A stretch of DNA of 25,683 nucleotides, from assembly GCA_035938215.1 (NCBI GenBank), contig DASZHC010000211.1, positions 1-25,683 on the forward strand. The letters are read 5' to 3'. Shown in pieces: positions 14,699-23,003 of this stretch. Below the pieces are notes generated by a model, which did no database searches, was not told where the DNA came from, and saw nothing but the letters and a program-made list of their open reading frames with translations. Position numbers and translations under genes: made by a program. The DNA comes from DASZHC01 sp035938215. GTDB taxonomy: Bacteria; Verrucomicrobiota; Verrucomicrobiia; Chthoniobacterales; JAFAMB01. Positions within the stretch are counted from its first letter, which is position 1. The number at the start of each line of letters is the position of its first letter.

Positions 14699-16852
14699 TC
14701 ATGATGGGATTGGCACAGTCACAATAACACTTGTACCGTGACCGGCGGCGCTCTGGATTTCTAGTTTTCCGCCGATTTGCGAGGCTCTGGCCCCCATATT
14801 ACGCAATCCGAAGCCTTCACTTTTGTCCAGGGAAACTCTAGGAATCCCGGAACCGTTGTCTTTTACTTTAAGAATGAGGTTTGATGCGTCCCATTTAAGA
14901 CTCACGTCAATCGAGGTTGGATTGGCGTGGCGCACGGCATTGTGAATCGCCTCCTGGGCGATGCGTAAGAGCTCATGTTGCAAACTGGGCGGCAAGCTTT
15001 TCTCGGGTATGTTCTCGGACCGGAAGTCACAACGTAATCGCCCAGCCACAGTCGACCGCTCGACCAAACCCTGAAGGGCCATGGCCAATCCAGATTTGTA
15101 AACGATACTCAAACGCAAATTGTGGGCGGAACGACGCGCTTCAGCCAAGCCAAGATTAGCCAACTCAACGGCTCGCTGAATGTGGCAGAGCGGTTCGCCT
15201 TTATTTGAAGCTAATTCTTCCTTGGCAACTCCCAGTTGCATGCAGATCGCAGTAAAACTTTGCGCCAATCCGTCGTGAATCTCGCCAGCCAGCCGATTTC
15301 TCTCCTCTAGGACTGCAGATTGCCTTGCGGCGTTTGCTAATCGCGTGACCTGAATTGCAAGGGCCGCCTGGCTTTCCAGCGCCCGAGCTATTTCGATCTC
15401 CTCTGGACGAAATTCCCGATTCTCGGTGAACCGAAATGTCAGGCTGCCGATCAGCCGCGTACCTAAGTTTAGGGGAATGACTAGCAGTGTCTTTACGCCG
15501 AGCCCAAGCAGATAGGACCGATAGGCATCAGGAAGCGGTGAAATATTGTCGAGAAGGTGCATCACGACAGCTTGTTGTTTCAGCAGGTCAAGCTGCCACT
15601 CATTAAGCGGAATAGATTGGAACCATGCTGGATATTTCGCTTCCGCTGGAGTCATCACGCGACCGTCTTGAAAAACAAGGTCCACGGTCAAACAGTTCTT
15701 TTCGAAGTTCCGCAATCGCAAAATGGACGACGTCCCACCAAGCTCGCGCGTGATGGCGGCCATCACTTGCCCGAGCAAATCATCCAGGTTTGGCACTGCA
15801 GCAAGAGCATCCAGGCATCCGCGCAGTGCTTCGTTCGCTCTCGCCAGCTCGACCGTACGCTGCTGCGTGAACGTCTCCCGCTCGCGTGCAAGGGCCGCTT
15901 GCATTTCCTCCGGCGTTATCGTTGAAATGGATTTGCGTCGCAGTCTGTGTAAGACCAGGATTGCCCCAACCTCATGGTCATGATCGATGACTAGCTCGGT
16001 ACTGGCGTTCGGTACCAGCTGGCTCACGCGAGCCGGCCAAGCCGAAAAGGGGACCTTATTAAGGCAAGAAATGCGCCCTTCACAGATCAAGCCTTGGTTG
16101 CGTCGTTCTACAGCTTGCTGTCCGGCATCGGTGGCATACACAATCATGCCACGGCGGTCGATCACCACGACATCCTCCGTCATCCAATGTGAGCGCTTGC
16201 TAACGAAATAACGCAGCAATCGCTCATGGTCCTCCTTGATCGAGTGAGCGAGCACACCCTCTATCTGCCGTCCAATGGCGACTGCTAAGGCCAGGCTCTG
16301 CGGGTTCAAGGTTTTGGCTGGGCCGGAGATATCGAGAACCCCTAGCAACTCGCCGTCAATGGGGTTCCAGATCGGAGAAGCTGCACACGACCATCGCTGC
16401 ACTTCGCTGCAAAAATGCTCGACACCATGAATCTGGGTCGGTTGCAATGCTGCGATGGCGGTTCCGATCGCGTTGGTTCCGATGTCTGCCTCGGCCCAGT
16501 GTCCACCCTGCTCGAGGTGTATGATCCGGCCGAAATCTGTAGTTCGCGCATCTCCCGCTGTCTCGATAATGACTCCAGAAGGATCCGTGAGGATGATGAT
16601 GGAACTCGCTTCGGCGAGGAGGAATCGCGCCTGCCCTAGGGCTGGTCGAGCTGCCGCAACTAGTGCCGCATGCTCCGAGCGAAGCCTAACCAGTTCCGCT
16701 TCGGGCGCGAGTGGCGCCTCGCCGCGTTCGATAGGTATGTGGTACTCTTGAGAACGTTTCCACGAAGCGCCAACGACCCCCCGAACCGCATTCGATGCAG
16801 TGCCTTTCTGTATGAACGTTTCCCACGCCCGCTGAATTTTTCGATTGTCCAT
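14699..16852 (-). CDS. GAF-domain sensor histidine kinase with AcoR-type N-terminus (NarL/DesK-type kinase core)
   Basis: 717 residues from ATG 16852; a TTG at 16885 preceded by AGG seven bases upstream is an alternative that adds 11 residues. Residues 1-205 resemble the N-terminus of AcoR-type activators: SWKRSQ, then a GAF with LTDPSGVIIETAGD, GTNAIGTAI, HGVEHFC, CAASPI and LLGVLDISGP. Residues about 215-315 look PAS-like (VVVIDRRGMIVYATD). After a short coiled coil comes a second GAF (about 355-500). The kinase core is HisKA_3 type: EERNRLAGEIHDGLAQ with the phospho-His near 526, an N-box EAIHNAVRHA, KDNGSGI and GFGLRNMGARA. No transmembrane segment is visible, so it is a cytoplasmic sensor. 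AcoR-type GAFs sense small alcohol/ketone-like molecules; the ligand here is unknown. No partner regulator is adjacent. Confidence 0.92.
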   Translation of the reverse strand: MDNRKIQRAWETFIQKGTASNAVRGVVGASWKRSQEYHIPIERGEAPLAPEAELVRLRSEHAALVAAARPALGQARFLLAEASSIIILTDPSGVIIETAGDARTTDFGRIIHLEQGGHWAEADIGTNAIGTAIAALQPTQIHGVEHFCSEVQRWSCAASPIWNPIDGELLGVLDISGPAKTLNPQSLALAVAIGRQIEGVLAHSIKEDHERLLRYFVSKRSHWMTEDVVVIDRRGMIVYATDAGQQAVERRNQGLICEGRISCLNKVPFSAWPARVSQLVPNASTELVIDHDHEVGAILVLHRLRRKSISTITPEEMQAALARERETFTQQRTVELARANEALRGCLDALAAVPNLDDLLGQVMAAITRELGGTSSILRLRNFEKNCLTVDLVFQDGRVMTPAEAKYPAWFQSIPLNEWQLDLLKQQAVVMHLLDNISPLPDAYRSYLLGLGVKTLLVIPLNLGTRLIGSLTFRFTENREFRPEEIEIARALESQAALAIQVTRLANAARQSAVLEERNRLAGEIHDGLAQSFTAICMQLGVAKEELASNKGEPLCHIQRAVELANLGLAEARRSAHNLRLSIVYKSGLAMALQGLVERSTVAGRLRCDFRSENIPEKSLPPSLQHELLRIAQEAIHNAVRHANPTSIDVSLKWDASNLILKVKDNGSGIPRVSLDKSEGFGLRNMGARASQIGGKLEIQSAAGHGTSVIVTVPIPS

Positions 16853-17159
16853 CACAAGCAATCCAGTAGGCGATTTAATGGCCAACGCTCAACCTGCATC
16901 CGCGTCCTCGAATCACAATCTATGCGATGTTGGTTGGCCCAGGTTGCCGCACGCACTCGCGAATGACAAACGGTGGGCTGACCAAATCTCGCAACTCCTA
17001 ACTGTAATTGGTATTCACATTGGCTGCAACGGCGTCTACAATATGCACTGCGTAGCGATCCGCATCGAGAAGGCGAGGAGTCGAAGCGGATGAGGAGGAT
17101 GGCGATCTCTGATTTTCGAGGGACTCTTTTCTCTCGACGCACGCCACGGCTGAGTTGAA
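16853..17159. promoter_or_regulatory. Upstream region of the sensor kinase
   Basis: 307 bp between the kinase start and the end of the efflux adaptor gene, both on the minus strand. It must hold the kinase promoter. I see no strong boxes, no terminator with T-run and no ORF with recognisable sequence. Confidence 0.3.
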
Positions 17160-18074
17160 TTACGGGCGCGTGGCAGCTTGCTGCTTGGGCGCCTCAGTAT
17201 GCTCAACTACGGGCGTCATCGCCACGTAAATGGTCTGGCCGATTCGCAACGGGACTGGCGGGCGTCCCAACACCTGGATGCGGACTGCGAAGCGTTGCGG
17301 CAGGCGAACCCAATCGACGGTCTGACTGATTGAGGGCAACAAGTCGGTGCTGGCATTGCCCGAGCCGTCCTGAACGTAGATGCCCCAACCAACGCTCCGG
17401 ACGACCCCTTCAAACGGTTGATTGTTGTAACCCATGAGCGTGAGATTCGCCTTCTGGCCCAACTCGATGTGCGGCAATTGAGTTTCTTTGAAATAAGCCG
17501 CAATCCAAAACGAATTCGTATCGACCAGGGCGATCAGCTGGTTCCCCGCGGTCACATAGGTGCCCTCGCTCGTATTCATATTGGTCACGTACCCGTCCAC
17601 CGGGGCGAAGACCTTCGTGTAGCTGAGGTTCAATCTCGCTAACTCCAGATTTGCTTTCGCCGAGATAAGCTGAGCCTGGGCCGATGCGAAGCTGTCCTGG
17701 GCGTTTTGAAAATCCTGCTGGGCGGTCACGCGCCTATTATAGAGATCGGTTTGCCGATCGAGATTTTGCTGTTGTTGTTTCAAGTTCGCTTCGTCATTCA
17801 GGACCTGGCCGGCGGCTAAATTAAGCTGCGCCTGGAAATCGGCCGGATCGATCTCAAAAAGCAGATCCCCCTTTTTCACCTCCTGGTTATCATGGACCGC
17901 AACGCGAACAATGGGACCGGAAACACGAGGGGCAATGCCGACGATATTCGCCCTGACCTGGCTATCCCGTGTCCAGGGGTTCTCGACATATTGATGGTAA
18001 AGAGAGAAAGCAGCCCAGCCGGCCAGGCAAACCATGATCAGAGTGATCAGGTAATTGAGCAGTCTTGCTTTCAT
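17160..18074 (-). CDS. Efflux periplasmic adaptor (HlyD/EmrA/AaeA-like membrane fusion protein)
   Basis: 304 residues. One N-terminal membrane anchor (about 7-27, LITLIMVCLAGWAAF), then periplasmic. WTRDSQVRANIVGIAPRVSGPI is the first half of the lipoyl-like domain, EVKKGDLLFEIDP follows, then a coiled-coil hairpin about 80-150 rich in Gln/Ala (LKQQQQNLDRQ to SAKANLELARLNLSYTKV), then APVDGYVTNMNTSEGTYV closes the lipoyl domain, and a beta-barrel follows (FKETQLPHIELGQKANLTLMGY). The order and length match AaeA and related aromatic-acid or drug-efflux adaptors. Its start overlaps the stop of the DUF1656 gene by four bases (ATGA). The usual FUSC-type pump gene is expected just upstream but is broken here. 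Confidence 0.92.
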   Translation of the reverse strand: MKARLLNYLITLIMVCLAGWAAFSLYHQYVENPWTRDSQVRANIVGIAPRVSGPIVRVAVHDNQEVKKGDLLFEIDPADFQAQLNLAAGQVLNDEANLKQQQQNLDRQTDLYNRRVTAQQDFQNAQDSFASAQAQLISAKANLELARLNLSYTKVFAPVDGYVTNMNTSEGTYVTAGNQLIALVDTNSFWIAAYFKETQLPHIELGQKANLTLMGYNNQPFEGVVRSVGWGIYVQDGSGNASTDLLPSISQTVDWVRLPQRFAVRIQVLGRPPVPLRIGQTIYVAMTPVVEHTEAPKQQAATRP

Positions 18075-18295
18075 GGTAACAACAACATTCCGATAACGCT
18101 GCTAAACAGCACCACCAAGGCAAGGAAGAAGAGAGGAAGGTGCCAGACATAAATTGACAGACCGGTGTGCTCCATGATTGCGACTACCAGCCAAGCCGCC
18201 AGAAAGCCCGACAAGCCAATCAGCATTATCCAGGGAAAGAGAAGGTCCAGAAACCTGAATTCCGGTCGATCCAGCTCCCATGCGAAAAGGTTCAT
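18071..18295 (-). CDS. DUF1656 (AaeX-like) small inner-membrane protein
   Basis: 74 residues from ATG 18295, with GAGGG about eleven bases upstream; GTG 18313 is possible but abuts the preceding stop. Two hydrophobic helices (about 22-40 FPWIMLIGLSGFLAAWLVV and 55-72 FFLALVVLFSSVIGMLL) with a short loop. In other bacteria such proteins lie between a FUSC-type pump and its periplasmic adaptor (aaeB-aaeX-aaeA order on this strand), and that is the position here. Biochemical role unknown. Stop overlaps the adaptor start. Confidence 0.85.
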   Translation of the reverse strand: MNLFAWELDRPEFRFLDLLFPWIMLIGLSGFLAAWLVVAIMEHTGLSIYVWHLPLFFLALVVLFSSVIGMLLLP

Positions 18296-18312
18296 AGCGC
18301 AAAGTTCCCTCA

Positions 18313-18768
18313 CTACCGCTCAATCTCCAAGGTTCGAACCGATCGCACGCACTCTTCTAAGGACTCCCCGGTTGCATGATAACGATCCACGAGGTCCAGC
18401 ATACGCACAGGTGCTTCCAGCTTATCTCCCGTTAAGATTCCGTTGTGGCCAATCTTTTTCAACTGCCTGATTCATTTCGGCCAACGGGCCACGGACGCTC
18501 GGCAGCTCGTGCCAGCGGCAATCACCCCGATCAAAGCATTCGGCGATGGCGTCGAGCATCCGCTTAAACTTGACTTCCAAGCGCTCGAACTGCAGCCGCA
18601 GGACCGCTTCTGTGATTTCCGGCAAGGATGTCTGCGAGAAACCAGCTCACTAGCCCGGGTAATCAGCCGTTGCGGCGCACGACCCAAAACGCCGATCCTC
18701 GCGGTCGTGCCGTGCAAGGCCTTGATTCCGGTAAAACCGGCTTCATCCTCGGCTTTGATGATGGACAT
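18313..18768 (-). pseudogene. Broken gene upstream of DUF1656, probably a FUSC-type pump remnant
   Basis: Three minus-strand frames join into one recognisable C-terminal region. GFTGIKALHGTTARIG and RAPQRLITRASELVS read in one frame from 18768; then LPEITEAVLRLQFERLEVKF and MLDAIAECFDRGD read in a second; then after about 18455 a third gives HNGILTGDKLEAPVRMLDLV, DRYHATGESLEECVRS and VRTLEIER, ending at TAG 18313-18315. That is at least two frame changes within 450 bp. The membrane part expected of a FUSC pump is absent. Assignment to the fusaric-acid-resistance (FUSC/AaeB) family rests on position before DUF1656 and the adaptor rather than on motifs, so the family name is an inference; the coding remnant itself is convincing. 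Confidence 0.55.
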
Positions 18769-18919
18769 TTCAGCGAATTTGGAACATTTTTAATTATAGA
18801 CCGGGTAGGCCACGCTCCGCCGGATGTGCTTTCTCAGAATCTCGGGTCACCTGAATCGGTCTCCGCTAATATCCCGAAGAGGGTGGCACGCAACCCGAAA
18901 ATATAGAAAGCGAATCAAA

Positions 18920-19033
18920 ATGGCAAAAAAAACGGCAGCTCATTTATTGCTCGAGACGCTGGTAGCGGCCCGCGTGAAGAGAATCTTTGGTGTCGCTGGA
19001 GATTCTGTCCAGCTTCGCGTCGACTCTCGGTAG
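18920..19033 (+). pseudogene. N-terminal stump of a pyruvate oxidase/ThDP-enzyme gene
   Basis: ATG 18920 begins MAKKTAAHLLLETLVAARV followed by KRIFGVAGDSV. This matches the start of PoxB-like thiamine-diphosphate enzymes, whose N-terminus runs ...LxxxGVKRIxGVxGDSLNGL. After about 29 residues the similarity ends (QLRVDSR, stop at 19031). The remaining 540 or so residues of the family are absent, and the YceH gene begins 58 bp later. The glutamate and the other cofactor-binding parts are gone, so it cannot be functional. Confidence 0.7.
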
Positions 19034-19090
19034 CGCCAAAAAGTCCCCATTCCGGCTGGAGCAGTAACAGTACCGGATTGGAGACAGTTT

Positions 19091-19786
19091 TTGCTTTTCG
19101 AGAACGTCTGCCAGCCTCAAACTGACAAGACCGTGCCCCTGGATTTGTCTCAAACTGAAGCGCGTATTCTCGGTTGCCTCCTCGAAAAAGAGCGCATTAC
19201 TCCGGAATATTATCCGTTGTCACTGAATAGCCTCGTGACCGCATGTAATCAAACGACAAACCGCGATCCAATCGTCAGTTACAGCGAGAATACAGTCGAG
19301 CAGGGTCTCGATCTTCTGCGCCAAAAGAAATTGGCAGTGCTCACCCACACCGCCGGCGCACGCGTGGCGAAATACAGGCATACCTTTCTTGATCTGTATA
19401 ATCTGAATGCCCGTGAGGTGGCGATCATCTGTGTGTTGATGTTACGCGGGCCGCAGACACCGGGCGAGCTCCGATCGCGCGCAGAGCGTATGTGCGGAGC
19501 AATGAGCCTGTCGGATGTCGAGGCGTTATTGGACGAGCTGAGCGCCGGTGATGACCCGCTTGTGAAAGTCATTCCACCCCGCCCCGGGCAAAAGGAAAAG
19601 AGATATGTGCACTTACTCTCAAATCAGGAGGAGACCGGCGAGCCAGCTGAAGAGGGGACGCAGGCCGTGGAATTGACTCCACCGCAATCGCGCCTTGGCC
19701 AACTTGAGAGCGAGCTCAACGCGTTGAGAGCCGAAATGAATTCCCTGCGGGAAGATTTCGAAAAATTCAAAAAACAGTTTGGGTAG
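19091..19786 (+). CDS. YceH/DUF480-family protein
   Basis: 231 residues. TTG 19091 is supported by GGAG (19080-19083) seven bases upstream; GTG 19133 (directly before PLDLSQTEAR) is the alternative nearer to the family's usual start. The core matches E. coli YceH in order: LSQTEARILGCLLEKERITPE, YYPLSLNSLVTACNQTTNRDP, LLRQKKLAVL, LNAREVAIICVLMLRGPQTP with GELRSRAERM, and EKRYVHLLS. These are two winged-helix domains. After residue 185 there is an acidic linker and a coiled coil (LGQLESELNALRAEMNSLRE) absent from short homologues. Cellular role not established. Stands alone after the PoxB-like stump and convergent with the FBPase gene. Confidence 0.92.
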   Translation: MLFENVCQPQTDKTVPLDLSQTEARILGCLLEKERITPEYYPLSLNSLVTACNQTTNRDPIVSYSENTVEQGLDLLRQKKLAVLTHTAGARVAKYRHTFLDLYNLNAREVAIICVLMLRGPQTPGELRSRAERMCGAMSLSDVEALLDELSAGDDPLVKVIPPRPGQKEKRYVHLLSNQEETGEPAEEGTQAVELTPPQSRLGQLESELNALRAEMNSLREDFEKFKKQFG

Positions 19787-19800
19787 CGGCGCGATCCGTT

Positions 19801-19930
19801 CGTGGCAACGATGAGAGCTGGCGGGCTGCGGTCCCTCGCAGCCGTCGATGGGCGGTACCAACAGCATTTCACGGCGCCGATGGAGCGGGCGCCCTCCGGG
19901 GAATCGGCCAGCAACGGCGTCTATTCCCGC
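19801..19930 (+). repeat. Dispersed repeat family R3, copy
   Basis: GTGGCAACGATGAGAGCTGG, CTGCGGTCCCTCGCAGCCG, CATTTCACGGCGCCGATGGA, GCGGGCGCCCTCC and ATCGGCCAGCAACGGCGTC in one run. Fills the whole gap between the convergent YceH and FBPase genes. Confidence 0.75.
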
Positions 19931-19935
19931 GATTG

Positions 19936-21894
19936 TCAGCTCGGAAAATGCTGCAACAGGTCGTTGTTTCGATAAGCCTCGATCAGGCGTTCGAGCTCTC
20001 TGATCCTGGATTTAATTCGCCGGCCACGCCGGCTGTCTGCAACTCGCTTGGGCCGATCCCATTCGCGCACAACTGTTATACTCGGGATGATATCGGCGCC
20101 ATGCAGGATGGCCGCCTCAACGGACTCGAAATGATGATGCTCCGCCAGGATCGTCCGATGAGGTTCAAGCACCAGGGTAAAACCGTGGTCTCCGTAGCTT
20201 TCCGAAAAAGCGCCATCAATTGTAATTGCTTTGCCGCTTCGTTTAATCGGCGATTCACCCTTTTCAACCGCCACCGGCACATGCCCGTTCACGATCAGCC
20301 CGTCAGCCGGGTCCACACCGAATTCCTCGAGAATTTTATCACAGAACCAGACTTCGTGAATGAGGCGAAAATAAGGGTTCTTGCTCTCATGATGCGGTGC
20401 CTTATCGACAATGAAATCGCGTTCAAAGGTCGTAATGCGATCTTTCCCGAATAGGGGCGATTCCGGGCCGCTCCAGAGATACCACAGGAGGTCGAGGTCT
20501 TCTCGCTTTCGGCCATCGATGACCCGGTAGACGACCTCTTCGATTGCCTTGAAGAGCTCGATCCCAGTGTAATTGCGCCCGTCGATGGCCATAGGCAGGA
20601 AGTCGCCCTTCGCGTCAACAGGCACGCATCCGTGGAAAATGAGGTTCTCTTCCCGCTGCAAGTAAAGCTTCCCGTGCGAAACCATCCAGCGCATTTGGTT
20701 CCAGAGCTTTTGGCTTGCGAGGAATGAACTCCGAATGCGCCTCACGCATAGCCGTTCCTCGGCCGTTAAATCGTACGGATTAGCGGGATCGACGGTCGGA
20801 AAATGGGTGTCATTGATCGGATAAGAGGTGCCGTCGACTTCGACCGTCCCATTCTCGCGATTGATCCGATGGAGCAAGCGGCGATGTTCCATCTGCCATT
20901 CGGGATGCCGCGCAATCAATTGCCCCTCAAGCTTGAATTGCATGATCGCCGCAGCTTTTTGCATACGCGCCATCATGATTTTTTCGCGCATCCCCGTCCC
21001 TTTGACTTCAAAGCCGGAGGCGGGATCATCGGCATATACGGTTCTTACCAGCAGATCGAGCGGCTCAATTGGGATCCCATACCCTTCTTCCAATTGCGAG
21101 AGACGACGGTATCGTAGCGATATTCGCAGGACGTGGCAGATCAGGGCTTCGTGGCCGAGGCAGGCACCGAGCCAGGCAGCGTCATGATTACCCCATACGA
21201 AGGAGACATTCGGCTGCTGCATCAGGTAGTCGACTACTTTGTCTCCACGCTGGCCCCGGTCCCAGCAGTCGCCCGCGATGATCAATTCATCGATCGCAAG
21301 GTTTCGGATGACTCGACCAATGAGGTGGATAAGATGCAAGACGCGTCCTCTTCGCGTGAGCTCATCGACGATCGCTTCAACGTAAGTGTGATCTCGTTCC
21401 GTCGACGGCGAATGAAGTATCTCGGCCAGGAGTTCCCTGTATTCCGCTGGCAGAATGCGAGTAGCCGCTTCCAGGCTCCGCCGCGCAGCAAGCACTCTCA
21501 CGATCTCAAAAAGATCATGAAGTGTTCGCATCGCGTACGCCTTCTGATCCTTGGGATCGCGAATCCTCTGTTCAAGGCGTTCAACGACTTCGGCTGGATA
21601 GAAAATCAGGGTCAGGAATTCCTGGAATTGTTCGGGTGGCATTCGATCCTTGAACAATTTTTCGACCAGCGACCGCAATGTCCCCGAAGCGTTATTGATC
21701 ACATGGCGGAGCTTTTTATGCTCCCCGTGAATATCGCTGATTACGTGAATGGTTCCCTTTGGCAGCGTCAGTTCAGCGCATAATCGCGCGATCTCGGAAA
21801 TCGCAGAGTCGACATTGGGTATTTCATGAGCCAATGGGTCGAGAGTCGCGAGTTCGGAATCGCGAATCTCATCGTCAAACTTTTTGGGGTTCAT
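19936..21894 (-). CDS. fbp: Fructose-1,6-bisphosphatase, class III
   Basis: 652 residues, hydrolyses fructose 1,6-bisphosphate to fructose 6-phosphate in gluconeogenesis; cytoplasmic, metal-dependent calcineurin-type phosphoesterase. Metal-site motifs: SDIHGEH at 53-59, GDCWDRG at 208-214 and GNHDAAW at 235-241. HGCVP (mid-protein) and NGHVPV near 570 supply further histidines. Length agrees with class III enzymes (about 640-670), first known from Bacillus and common in anaerobes and some soil phyla. ATG 21894 has no clear ribosome site but begins the usual N-terminus. No frame damage over almost 2 kb. A T-tract terminator for the upstream minus-strand gene lies just before it, so it has its own promoter in the 21895-21918 region or uses read-through. 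Confidence 0.95.
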   Translation of the reverse strand: MNPKKFDDEIRDSELATLDPLAHEIPNVDSAISEIARLCAELTLPKGTIHVISDIHGEHKKLRHVINNASGTLRSLVEKLFKDRMPPEQFQEFLTLIFYPAEVVERLEQRIRDPKDQKAYAMRTLHDLFEIVRVLAARRSLEAATRILPAEYRELLAEILHSPSTERDHTYVEAIVDELTRRGRVLHLIHLIGRVIRNLAIDELIIAGDCWDRGQRGDKVVDYLMQQPNVSFVWGNHDAAWLGACLGHEALICHVLRISLRYRRLSQLEEGYGIPIEPLDLLVRTVYADDPASGFEVKGTGMREKIMMARMQKAAAIMQFKLEGQLIARHPEWQMEHRRLLHRINRENGTVEVDGTSYPINDTHFPTVDPANPYDLTAEERLCVRRIRSSFLASQKLWNQMRWMVSHGKLYLQREENLIFHGCVPVDAKGDFLPMAIDGRNYTGIELFKAIEEVVYRVIDGRKREDLDLLWYLWSGPESPLFGKDRITTFERDFIVDKAPHHESKNPYFRLIHEVWFCDKILEEFGVDPADGLIVNGHVPVAVEKGESPIKRSGKAITIDGAFSESYGDHGFTLVLEPHRTILAEHHHFESVEAAILHGADIIPSITVVREWDRPKRVADSRRGRRIKSRIRELERLIEAYRNNDLLQHFPS

Positions 21895-21918
21895 AAGGAA
21901 CAGGGTGAGGTGGTCGCT

Positions 21919-21956
21919 AAAAAAGGACGGAGACGCTCGCGTCTACAGCTCCGTCT
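21919..21956 (-). terminator. Intrinsic terminator (minus strand) between the HTH gene and fbp
   Basis: On the minus strand a hairpin (outer GACGG/CCGTC at the ends of 21925-21956, inner AGACG-CTCG-CGTCT) is followed by TTTTTT (21919-21924). It would end transcription from the HTH gene at 22074-22325. The hairpin part GAGACGCTCGCGTCTACAGC also looks repeat-like. Confidence 0.55.
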
Positions 21957-21986
21957 CTAGCGAGGCGGCGCCTCAGACCAGCGAGA
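21957..21986 (+). repeat. Element R4, partial copy 3
   Basis: CTAGCGAGGCGGCGCCTCAG followed by ACCAGCGAGA matches the first 28 bases of the R4 elements at 3667 and (reversed) 4912, including the palindromic CGAGGC-GCCTC core. The rest of R4 is absent. Confidence 0.55.
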
Positions 21987-22073
21987 ATTCTAGTTCAATG
22001 CAGTCCGGGTTGCGACAGATTTATGCTTCGGAAGTAGCCTTTGGAAGATCACTATCCATCAGATAAGAACAGC

Positions 22074-22325
22074 TTAAGGGCCACCTCTGCGGTCTCCGAT
22101 TGCCACTCCGGTGAGAACCCTTTCGATTCCTCGCAACTCCGCCGCGTGCGGCGCAGCCGTTCCGGCAAGCCACATGCTGAGGATTGTGCCCGTAGTTCCG
22201 ATACGCAAGGCGATTTGATAAAAGCTCAGATCGGAATCTTCAACGAAACGCCTAAGCCTGTCGATCAGTGCCTGCTCACTCGGTTTCTCTCCTTCCATGG
22301 GACAGACAGCGGAAAACAAATGCAT
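22074..22325 (-). CDS. Small helix-turn-helix-like protein
   Basis: 83 residues from ATG 22325 (or 74 from ATG 22298). The central part IDRLRRFVEDSDLSFYQIAL, then RIGTTGTILSMWLAGTAAPH, then AAELRGIERVL has the pattern of an XRE-like helix-turn-helix: 'SFYQIALRIG' as helix 2, 'GTILSMWLAG' as recognition helix, followed by a helix 'AAELRGIERVL'. Probably a DNA-binding protein or a domain remnant of a larger regulator. The start is uncertain: AAAGG lies directly against ATG 22325 and nothing is seen before 22298. Monocistronic, ended by the T-tract terminator at 21919-21956. Confidence 0.6.
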   Translation of the reverse strand: MHLFSAVCPMEGEKPSEQALIDRLRRFVEDSDLSFYQIALRIGTTGTILSMWLAGTAAPHAAELRGIERVLTGVAIGDRRGGP

Positions 22326-22444
22326 CCTTTCGCCGTAGTAGGACGCAAAATATCGAGGGCGTATTCGATAGACTCAAGAGCGAAAAAAATCTCTCCTCTC
22401 GGTCTTTTGCCGCTTAGCCCCTTCCGCCACCGGTTTTTTGAGAG

Positions 22445-22545
22445 GGCTGTGTTCCCTCGCAGCCGCCGGTATCCGGCATCAGCACCATTTCACGGCGCCG
22501 AGGGTGGACGCCCTCCAGGGTCGGCCAGCTATGGCGTCCATTGCC
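22445..22545 (+). repeat. Dispersed repeat family R3, copy
   Basis: GGCTGTGTTCCCTCGCAGCC, GCCGGTATCCGGCATCAGCA, CCATTTCACGGCGCCG, ACGCCCTCCAGGG, TCGGCCAGC and ATGGCGTCCATTGCCG. The cleanest copy for building a consensus. The flanking 22326-22444 and 22546-22618 hold no gene. Confidence 0.75.
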
Positions 22546-22618
22546 GTTAGCGCTGTGCTCAAAATGTAAGTAACTTTTCGGAATCGATATGATGAGGCAA
22601 AATTGAGCAACATTCGGC

Positions 22619-22933
22619 ATGGCGGTAGAATACAGAATGGAAGAAAGCATCGGCATTGCGGCAGTGTTTAGTGTAGAAAAACATCCGGTTGTAGAAGTCG
22701 CCCAAGGCGTCCAAACCGGCGGTTACACAATTCGGGCGGGGATGCAGGCTCCGGCGCGAAAATATTCTGACCGGTTGTACCTCGTCAAAATATTAGAGCC
22801 AAAGGATTTGGAATACTTGGAATCAAGACATGAGTGGGAAATGGAACACGGGGTGTTTAGCTTCGGGAGCGTTCGGGAGCTCAAAGTCGGAACGAAACTG
22901 AGAATCGCCATATATCCCGCTCCACGGAGTTGA
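22619..22933 (+). CDS. Hypothetical protein, 104 aa
   Basis: Not recognised. 104 residues from ATG 22619, or 98 from ATG 22637; neither start has a strong ribosome site, though GGTAG lies eight bases before 22637. No signal peptide and no membrane segment. Mixed alpha/beta composition: strands around FSVEKHPVVEVAQGV and KLRIAIYP, a charged helix LEPKDLEYLESRHEWEMEHG. It looks protein-like and no other frame competes, so probably a real gene. Same strand as the small RHH-like gene 70 bp downstream. Confidence 0.5.
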   Translation: MAVEYRMEESIGIAAVFSVEKHPVVEVAQGVQTGGYTIRAGMQAPARKYSDRLYLVKILEPKDLEYLESRHEWEMEHGVFSFGSVRELKVGTKLRIAIYPAPRS

Positions 22934-23003
22934 CTGTTGCGATCTCTGAATTGTCAGCACGAGTCGCCTTTACTTAGTCCAGGGCAGTCCGATAATTGAT
23001 AGC

